The position numbers were made by a program, and so were the translations under genes. Positions 55,409 through 61,267 of a stretch of DNA of 64,000 nucleotides are shown here, in pieces. The notes beneath the pieces are model-generated. The model saw nothing but the letters and a program-made list of their open reading frames with translations. It was not told the origin of the DNA and ran no database searches. The stretch is taken from contig JAKAUC010000013.1 in NCBI GenBank assembly GCA_021827865.1, positions 62,001 through 126,000 of the forward strand, written 5' to 3'. How positions within the stretch are numbered: position 1 is the stretch's first letter; the number at the start of each line of letters is the position of its first letter. Source of the DNA: an archaeon. GTDB lineage: Archaea; Thermoproteota; Nitrososphaeria; Nitrososphaerales; Gagatemarchaeaceae.

Positions 55409-56560
55409 TTGAAGTTGGTCCGCCACGTCGAGGGGAAGACGACCCTCCTCGTCCCCCAGGCGAGCATCACAGCAGACCCGCCCCCTACCTCTCCCGTGTT
55501 CTTCAACCCGGCCGCGTCACTCAACCGCGACATCACGGTCGCGCTGACCGCGGCGGACGGGGGGGAGACCTTCTGCGACTCGACCGCCGGGGTGGGGGCC
55601 AGGGGGCTGCGAGTCGCCAGGGAAGACCCGGGGGTGGCGTCGGTGACCCTCGTGGACTTCAACGCCGAGGCGCTGGGTGCCGCCAGGAGGGCGGCGGCAC
55701 TGAACCGTGTGGCAGAGAGATGCACCTTCGAGCCCTCTGAGACCAACGCGTTCCTGGCGACCAGGTTCGGGAGGGACAAGCGGTTCGACTATGTCGACGT
55801 CGACCCCTTCGGGACCCCGGCCCGCCACATCCAGGGGGCGCTGGCCGCGACCTCCGACGGGGGGGTGCTGTCCCTCACGGCCACGGACACGGCGGTCCTC
55901 TGCGGCGTCCACGAGGGGACGTGCAAGAGGAGGTACGGCGGGGCGCCGCTCAACAACCACTTCCACCATGAGACGGGGATAAGGCTGCTCTTCGGAGCGG
56001 TCGCCAGGCTGGGGGCCATGGTGGACATAGGCGCCTCCCCTGTGGCCGCCCACTCGACCAGGCACTACCTGAGGGTATTCGTGCGGGTCAGGGCGGGGGC
56101 GTCCAGGGCGGACGCCGCCCTCAAGGGGATGGGGTACGTGACCTGGTGCTCGCGCTGCGGCGAGACGCAGCGATCGGCGTCCCCGGAGGCGGGGTGCCCC
56201 AGCTGCGGGAAGAGGGCCAGGGTAGCGGGCCCTCTCTGGGCCGGGAACGTCACCGAGGAGGAGACCGTCCGATCTGCCGCCCGGAAGGCGCGCGAGATGG
56301 GGATGGCGGGGGCCGCTGAGACCCTCGGGTCCCTGGACGGGGTCGACGGCTTCCCCCCCTGGAGCTTCAGCCTGGAGAGGGTCTGCTCGTCGCTGAAGGT
56401 GGCTTCTGCCCCCGAGGACAGGATATACAGGGCCCTGGTCGACGCCGGGCACAGGGTGGCGCGGACACCGTTCGAGAAGAAGGGACTGAAGACGGACGCC
56501 GGCTACGCCGAGGTCGTCAGAGCGGTCAAGGCAGCGGCTGGAGCGGGCCCCGCCCCCTGA
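55409..56560 (+). CDS. trm1: tRNA (guanine26-N2)-dimethyltransferase Trm1
   Basis: A 383-residue enzyme that makes m2,2G26 in tRNA. Motifs: V-F-F-N-P-A-A-S-L-N-R-D near the N terminus, S-T-A-G-V-G-A-R-G-L-R, V-D-V-D-P-F-G-T-P-A catalytic, and a zinc-type C-x2-C pair W-C-S-R-C-G then C-P-S-C-G-K. Length and layout are normal for archaeal Trm1. TTG 55409 is 29 nt from CGTTAAAC (55376-55383), leaderless. Confidence 0.95.
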   Translation: MKLVRHVEGKTTLLVPQASITADPPPTSPVFFNPAASLNRDITVALTAADGGETFCDSTAGVGARGLRVAREDPGVASVTLVDFNAEALGAARRAAALNRVAERCTFEPSETNAFLATRFGRDKRFDYVDVDPFGTPARHIQGALAATSDGGVLSLTATDTAVLCGVHEGTCKRRYGGAPLNNHFHHETGIRLLFGAVARLGAMVDIGASPVAAHSTRHYLRVFVRVRAGASRADAALKGMGYVTWCSRCGETQRSASPEAGCPSCGKRARVAGPLWAGNVTEEETVRSAARKAREMGMAGAAETLGSLDGVDGFPPWSFSLERVCSSLKVASAPEDRIYRALVDAGHRVARTPFEKKGLKTDAGYAEVVRAVKAAAGAGPAP

Positions 56561-56569
56561 GGGGCTCGG

Positions 56570-57166
56570 TCAGTCCTTCATCCCTTCGCACAGGTAGTAG
56601 AGCTCGGAGCTTTCGTTCCTGCTGGCCGCGGGCTTGATGACCCTGACCGAGCTGAACCTCCTCCGGAACTCGTCGCGGACCCCCTGGGACCCCGCCCCTT
56701 CGAACAGCTTGCAGTAGACGCGCCCCCCCTCCTTCAGGAGCGAGCGGGAGAGATCCAGCACCCTCAGGGTCAGGTCGATCTGCCTGGTCTGGTCGAGCTC
56801 CCAGACCCCGGTGACCGTCGGCGCGAGGTCGGAGAGGACCACGTCAGCCTTCCCGCCGAGGGCCTGGGCCACCCTTTCAGCCGCGGCGGGGTCGTGCACG
56901 TCCATCTTGATTGAGGCGACGTTCTTCTCCCGAAGGCGGATGGGGCTCAGGTCCACCCCTACCACCAACCCCTCCGTCCCGACCAATGCGGAGGCGACCT
57001 GGAGCCACCCCCCCGGGGCGGCGCCGAAGTCGGCCACCCTGTCCCCCTCCCGGATGAACCCGTATCGCTCGTTGGCCTCTATGAGCTTGAAGGCGGCCCT
57101 GCTCTTGTACCCCTGCTCCCGGGCCAGGCGCCGGTACAGGTCCCGGCGCGCCTCGCTCAGCCTCAT
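56570..57166 (-). CDS. rlmE: RlmE/FtsJ-type rRNA 2'-O-methyltransferase
   Basis: A 198-residue methyltransferase. R-L-A-R-E-Q-G-Y-K-S-R-A-A-F-K-L (K of the KDKE tetrad), F-G-A-A-P-G-G-W-L-Q-V-A as SAM loop, V-L-S-D-L-A-P as catalytic Asp, then K-L-F-E and E-S-S-E-L-Y-Y-L. It methylates U2552 of 23S rRNA in bacteria and the analogous site in archaea. Overlaps the upstream cytidine deaminase gene by ATGA. Confidence 0.93.
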   Translation of the reverse strand: MRLSEARRDLYRRLAREQGYKSRAAFKLIEANERYGFIREGDRVADFGAAPGGWLQVASALVGTEGLVVGVDLSPIRLREKNVASIKMDVHDPAAAERVAQALGGKADVVLSDLAPTVTGVWELDQTRQIDLTLRVLDLSRSLLKEGGRVYCKLFEGAGSQGVRDEFRRRFSSVRVIKPAASRNESSELYYLCEGMKD

Positions 57167-57570
57167 CTCTTCGAGAGTTCGGGGGGGTTGAAGTGCGTTG
57201 GGAGGAGGGACTCCGCGACCGCGTCCTCTGCAAAGCCGTCGACGCCGCGCATCATCACCGTCATGGCTGGGTTGAACTCGACCATCACCTGCCTGCAGGC
57301 GCCGCAGGGCCTCGTGAACTGCTCGGACTTGCCCACCACTGCTATGGCCAAGATCTTCCCCGCCCCCTCGGACACGGCCTTGAACATCGCCGTCCTCTCG
57401 GCACAGCAGGAGAGTCCGTAGGAGGCGTTCTCTATGTTAGCCCCGGTGTAGACCGAACCGTCAGACGTGAGGACCGCGGCCCCTATCTTGACCCCGGAGT
57501 AGGGGGAGTAGGCGTTCTCGCGCGCCTTCCTGGCCGCGTCTATCAGGGCCTTCGTGTCTTTCTTCGCCAT
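57163..57570 (-). CDS. cdd: cytidine deaminase
   Basis: A 135-residue zinc deaminase. The active site C-A-E-R-T-A is present, with the other two zinc Cys in P-C-G-A-C-R-Q, and substrate-binding N-I-E-N-A-S-Y-G. It converts cytidine/deoxycytidine to uridine/deoxyuridine in salvage. Nine nt separate it from the TFE-beta-like gene upstream. Confidence 0.94.
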   Translation of the reverse strand: MAKKDTKALIDAARKARENAYSPYSGVKIGAAVLTSDGSVYTGANIENASYGLSCCAERTAMFKAVSEGAGKILAIAVVGKSEQFTRPCGACRQVMVEFNPAMTVMMRGVDGFAEDAVAESLLPTHFNPPELSKR

Positions 57571-57579
57571 GGCCTGGGA

Positions 57580-58074
57580 CTACCTTGCTGGGACCGGCTC
57601 GGGGTCGGGCGCCCCGGAGCGCGCGGCCATGGCCTCCTGGACCACCCAGGGGCCTATCCACGGGCAGACGTAGGGGCTGATCTCCCCTTCGATGGAGCAC
57701 TTCGGCTCGTACTGGCAGATGATGCAGGGGGCCTTCTCTATGGAGGTCATGTCGGTGGGGAACCTGAGCGGGGTGAGCTTGTAGGTCCAGCGGCCGTCCT
57801 CCAAGACCTTCACCCTCCCGATCAGCCCCCTCCTCTCCAGCCTTATCGCCAGCCTCGACCCGTCCCTGCTGGTGAGGCCGAGCTCCTTCCAAATCTCGCT
57901 CTGCAGGACCCCGTCCCTGCCCCTCTCGACCACCAGCTTGTAGACCCTGGAGGTGAGGTCGACCAGCTCCTCCTCCGTCCTCTCGACCGGCTGTTCTGGC
58001 TCGGCCTCCTTCTTCTGGCGGGGCCTGGGCTGCCTCTTGGGCCCCTCCTTGCTGACCGGTTTCTTCTGCTTCAT
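57580..58074 (-). CDS. TFE-beta-like transcription factor (RPC34/39 homologue) with Fe-S cluster motif
   Basis: A 164-residue protein. A Lys/Pro/Glu-rich N terminus leads to a winged helix (V-Y-K-L-V-V-E-R-G, Q-S-E-I-W-K-E-L-G-L, R-L-A-I-R-L-E-R-R-G-L-I, W-T-Y-K-L wing). The C terminus holds C-I-I-C-Q-Y-E-P-K-C and a later V-C-P-W, four Cys that fit the [4Fe-4S]-type site of archaeal TFE-beta. TFE-beta helps open the promoter together with TFE-alpha. ATG overlaps the TFB stop (ATGA), supporting an initiation role. The partner TFE-alpha is not seen here. Confidence 0.8.
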   Translation of the reverse strand: MKQKKPVSKEGPKRQPRPRQKKEAEPEQPVERTEEELVDLTSRVYKLVVERGRDGVLQSEIWKELGLTSRDGSRLAIRLERRGLIGRVKVLEDGRWTYKLTPLRFPTDMTSIEKAPCIICQYEPKCSIEGEISPYVCPWIGPWVVQEAMAARSGAPDPEPVPAR

Positions 58075-59018
58075 TTTGGCGGCATGAACTCCTGCCTGAT
58101 CACGTAGTTGTCCAATATCTCCCTGCACCTATTTCTTACGGTCACCTCGGTCACCTCGGCGAACTCCGCCACCTCCCTCTGGGGGAGATGCGCCCCCACC
58201 ATGACTGACGAGAGGTAGACGTAGGCGGCAGCGAGGCCAGCGGGGGCCTTCCCGCTCGAGATCCTGGAGTCGCTGGTCTTTCGGGACAGGGTCAGGGCGA
58301 GGTGCTCGACCTTGGGGTCGATCTTGGCTATGTTAACCAGCTTGGAGATGTACTTCTCCACCGACGGGGGAGGGACGTACTCCTTCTCCACTTCCTTCAG
58401 GACCAGCCTGAAGTAGCGGGCCACGCTCCCCTTCTCCATCCCGGCCGCCCTGGCCACCTCCTTGAGGGAGCGGGAGACCCCGCACTTCCTGCACGCCAGG
58501 TACACCGTGGCCGCCGTCATGCCAAGGATGGACTTGCTCTTGGCAACCTTCTTCTTGGCCGAGGTCCTGTAGATCTGGGCAGCGGTCTCGGCGACGTTGT
58601 CAGGGAGGCTCAGCGCGTCGCAGAGCTCGCTTATCTTCGAGAGGACGTTGGAGAGCCCGCGCTCCTCGCTGTTGATCGTCCTGGACCTGCTCTGCCACTT
58701 CCTCATCTTCTCCACCGTCGCCCTCATGGCGGGGTCGAGGTACTTGCCGTGGGAGTCGCGCATCGTCCTCCCTATCTCGGTGCTGAGCCCGAAGTCGTGG
58801 AGCGCCAGCGTCGTCGGCGCGCCCACCCTCACCCGCTTGTTCTTCTCCTCCAGGTCCATGGCCTTCCACTCGGGGCCGGAGTCCGCGGGCGCCAGGGTGA
58901 CGTAGCCGCAGGTGGGGCAGACCTGCTCCCCCTTCTCTGAGTCCCCGATCAGCCTGTTGCCGCAGACGGGGCAGGAGGTCCTGAAACCCTCGTCCCTGCT
59001 CGCGCTCCAGATGCTCAT
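58071..59018 (-). CDS. tfb: transcription initiation factor TFB
   Basis: A 315-residue TFIIB homologue. The N-terminal zinc ribbon is C-P-V-C-G and C-P-T-C-G (about residues 16-38), followed by a B-reader-like linker with F-G-L-S-T, then two cyclin repeats, each ending with S-R-S-L-K-E-V-A-R-A-A-G and L-P-Q-R-E-V-A-E-F-A-E-V-T-E-V-T-V-R-N-R as HTH-like helices. TFB bridges TBP-bound TATA DNA and RNA polymerase. The gene is between gar1 and the TFE-beta-like gene and has the standard length. Confidence 0.95.
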   Translation of the reverse strand: MSIWSASRDEGFRTSCPVCGNRLIGDSEKGEQVCPTCGYVTLAPADSGPEWKAMDLEEKNKRVRVGAPTTLALHDFGLSTEIGRTMRDSHGKYLDPAMRATVEKMRKWQSRSRTINSEERGLSNVLSKISELCDALSLPDNVAETAAQIYRTSAKKKVAKSKSILGMTAATVYLACRKCGVSRSLKEVARAAGMEKGSVARYFRLVLKEVEKEYVPPPSVEKYISKLVNIAKIDPKVEHLALTLSRKTSDSRISSGKAPAGLAAAYVYLSSVMVGAHLPQREVAEFAEVTEVTVRNRCREILDNYVIRQEFMPPK

Positions 59019-59022
59019 AGTG

Positions 59023-59241
59023 TCACTCCGCGAAAGCGGGCTCCCCCGGTCTTCCCGCTCGGCTGCTGACGGCTGCCACCGACGCGTAGGGTGACTTCAC
59101 CGGGCCCATCAGCTCGACGACCTTCCCGAGCTTCCTCCTCCCTTCGTCGAAGAGGAAGGCGCCTGGCCTGACCTCCCTCGTAAGGCGGACTACGAGCCGG
59201 CCACTCTTGGCCCTATGGACGACAGTGCCCACCTGAAACAA
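59023..59241 (-). CDS. Gar1-like H/ACA RNP protein
   Basis: A 72-residue protein with the short Gar1 barrel: G-T-V-V-H-R-A-K-S-G-R-L-V-V-R, D-E-G-R-R-K-L-G-K-V-V-E-L-M-G-P-V-K-S-P-Y-A-S-V, the conserved core that binds Cbf5 in pseudouridylation RNPs. It lies four nt before tfb; this gene order is widely kept in archaea. The TTG start is 30 nt from CGTTTAAAGGC (59267-59277, minus). Confidence 0.9.
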   Translation of the reverse strand: MFQVGTVVHRAKSGRLVVRLTREVRPGAFLFDEGRRKLGKVVELMGPVKSPYASVAAVSSRAGRPGEPAFAE

Positions 59242-59287
59242 GAAAAACGAACGCTCCTCGTCTTGCCTTTAAACGTTGGGGGCTCGT

Positions 59288-59614
59288 TTATTTTTTGCGC
59301 GACTGCTGCGGCTGCCCCTGGCGCCTCTGGGCTATCCCCCTTACGGTCGAGAGCTCCTTTGCGACCTTCAGCAGAAGCGGGCCCTTCGGCGGAGACTTCG
59401 CGACGGAGACGTACCCCGACTCCTTTGCAGGCCTGGAGGGGTAGCGGGCCGGCTGGGGCTCAGGCTGCAGGTTGAGTCGGCGGCAGGCTTCTCCAAGCTC
59501 CGCCAGGACAGGCGCCCTGGTAGCCGAGCTCAGCGGGACCCTGCGCCCGTCGCTGCGCTTCAGCTCGGAGTCGAAGTAGTCCAGCCAGAAGATGTAGCGG
59601 TCGTAATCCTTCAT
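59288..59614 (-). CDS. srp19: signal recognition particle 19 kDa protein
   Basis: A 108-residue RNA-binding protein with Y-I-F-W-L-D-Y-F-D-S near the N terminus, G-R-R-V-P, and a basic tail. SRP19 binds the tip of SRP RNA helices 6 and 8 and prepares the SRP54 site. The ATG overlaps the S8e stop codon (ATGA). The SRP RNA gene was not found in the window. Confidence 0.9.
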   Translation of the reverse strand: MKDYDRYIFWLDYFDSELKRSDGRRVPLSSATRAPVLAELGEACRRLNLQPEPQPARYPSRPAKESGYVSVAKSPPKGPLLLKVAKELSTVRGIAQRRQGQPQQSRKK

Positions 59615-59997
59615 TTCTTCGTCGTGAGGACCGCGTTGACGACCCCGTCAGCGGTCGGGCGAGAGGTGACGACCGCCTCCCCCGCTTCCGTCTCGAGCAC
59701 CGAGCCCCTGGTTATGACTCCCCGCCTCTCGTAGTCCCTGTTCGCAGGGCTCTTCTTTACCCTCAGTATCTTGGACTTCGACGCCTTCCCCGACCTGTCA
59801 GAGACGTTGGCGAAGTCGGCGAATATGACACCTGTCGAGAGCGACCCCCCGCGCCTCCGGCTGGTCCTGACAGACGCCTGGCCCACCAGGGGCTCGATGG
59901 CGTACCCGTCCTTCTCGTAGGCCCGCCTCCCTCTCTGGGGCCTGGACCTGCCTCCGGTCGGCTTTCTCTTCGTGAGGTTCTCGATGGGGCGTGTCAT
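59611..59997 (-). CDS. rps8e: ribosomal protein eS8 (S8e)
   Basis: A 128-residue archaeal eS8: T-K-R-K-P-T-G-G-R-S-R-P near the N terminus, V-R-T-S-R-R-R-G-G, K-I-L-R-V-K-K-S-P-A-N-R-D-Y and R-R-G-V-I-T-R-G-S-V. It belongs to the small subunit body. A TATA-like GCTTAACAT (60029-60037, minus strand) is upstream. SRP19 follows with a 4-nt overlap. Confidence 0.94.
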   Translation of the reverse strand: MTRPIENLTKRKPTGGRSRPQRGRRAYEKDGYAIEPLVGQASVRTSRRRGGSLSTGVIFADFANVSDRSGKASKSKILRVKKSPANRDYERRGVITRGSVLETEAGEAVVTSRPTADGVVNAVLTTKK

Positions 59998-60069
59998 CGC
60001 TTTCCGGTGCCCGCCCTCCTCGGCCCCATGTTAAGCGTATCGGGGCGCAGCGGTCGGGGCGGGGTCAGG

Positions 60070-60612
60070 TCACCTCAGGGTGAGGGTCCTGCTCTCCAGC
60101 TGCCTCTTCAAAGTGGTGAGCTCGGTGCTCAGGCCGAAGTACTCGGCGAACCTGGCCGTGGTCTTGTAGGCCCTGCTCCTCCCCTGCCTCTCGCCGACGA
60201 TGAACCCGACCGCCTCCAGCTCCTTCAGGTGCTGGTAGACCGTCGAGCTCCGCCTGAGGACAAGGTCCGAGGAGGTTATCGGCTGGAAGAAGGCGATGAA
60301 GGAGAGCGTCCTGAGGGCCGCCCTGGACAGGAGGGGCCTCGTGGCGAACTTCCTCGCTGTCTGGGTGTACTTTGCCTTCAGCTGCATGGCGAACCGCGGA
60401 CCCGAGTACTCGACCACCTCCACGGCCTGGAGGGCACCGTTGACAGACCTCGCTATCTCCCTCGCGATGGCAGCGGCCTTCCTCTCGGACGACGTCCCCG
60501 CGACCCGGGCGATGTCCTCGACCGATATGGGCCTCCCCGCGGCGTAGAGGGCCGCCTCGACCTTTGCGAGCATCTCCTTCGGGAGGGCCTCTGCTGCTTC
60601 GTCGCTACTCAA
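60070..60612 (-). CDS. scpB: SMC-kleisin accessory protein ScpB
   Basis: A 180-residue protein with two winged-helix domains: V-E-A-A-L-Y-A-A-G-R-P-I-S-V-E-D-I-A at the start and L-R-T-L-S-F-I-A-F-F-Q-P-I, S-S-T-V-Y-Q-H-L-K-E-L in the second. ScpB binds the middle of ScpA in the SMC complex. The TTG start overlaps the scpA end by 8 nt; it is the last gene of the smc-scpA-scpB operon. Confidence 0.88.
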   Translation of the reverse strand: MSSDEAAEALPKEMLAKVEAALYAAGRPISVEDIARVAGTSSERKAAAIAREIARSVNGALQAVEVVEYSGPRFAMQLKAKYTQTARKFATRPLLSRAALRTLSFIAFFQPITSSDLVLRRSSTVYQHLKELEAVGFIVGERQGRSRAYKTTARFAEYFGLSTELTTLKRQLESRTLTLR

Positions 60613-61267
60613 GCTGGCCCACCGACACCACCAGCGCGTCCTCGTCGGCCTCCTCCTGGCTGATCACCACTTCGCCGTCGTTGGCCGCGAACAGGAGGAG
60701 TATGAAGACGCGCGCGGCGTCGATGGGAGCGAGCCCCCTTAGGAGCTCAGAGAGGTGCGCCTTCCCCGTCGCCCTTAGCCTCTCTATGAGTATCTTCCTG
60801 AACTCGGAGAGGAGGACCTGGAGAGATACGACGTAGTTGTCGAAATTCGGCGGCTGGAGGTCGGCGATGGCGAGGGGGTTCTGCTCGTCCCCCTCCTCCC
60901 TGACTACGACGTCCTGCAGGATGCGGCCGAGCTCGTCGAAGAGCTCGTCTATGTTGGTGGAGTAGATCTCGTACCTGAAGGGCATGACTATGATCTGCGG
61001 GGGCTCCCCGGCGTCGACCAGCCTGTGCTGCATCCTCAGCCTCTCGAAGAGGAACAAGGTCTCGACCTTGAGCCTGTAGATGGTGGCCGAGGAGAGGGCC
61101 GCGGTCCCAGCGGCGCGCATGTCGATGAACTCGGTCTGGGAGATCGCCTTCAGGAACATGTCCAGGAGCTCTGTGAGGTTGATCTCCCAGGGGCTCTTGC
61201 GCTTCGCCAGGGACGGATCTATCAGCACGTTGAGGGGCGGCCGCCCCAGGACAGCCGAGCTAGGCAC
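60605..61267 (-). CDS. scpA: kleisin subunit ScpA
   Basis: A 220-residue kleisin. The N terminus (W-E-I-N-L-T-E-L-L-D-M-F-L) binds the SMC neck, and the central region has the K-V-E-T-L-F-L-F-E-R helix. The C-terminal winged helix (V-F-I-L-L-L-F-A-A-N-D-G-E-V-V-I-S-Q-E-E) binds the SMC cap; it is the usual F-L-A-L-L-E-L pattern. Start overlaps the smc stop by 8 nt. Confidence 0.9.
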   Translation of the reverse strand: MPSSAVLGRPPLNVLIDPSLAKRKSPWEINLTELLDMFLKAISQTEFIDMRAAGTAALSSATIYRLKVETLFLFERLRMQHRLVDAGEPPQIIVMPFRYEIYSTNIDELFDELGRILQDVVVREEGDEQNPLAIADLQPPNFDNYVVSLQVLLSEFRKILIERLRATGKAHLSELLRGLAPIDAARVFILLLFAANDGEVVISQEEADEDALVVSVGQLE

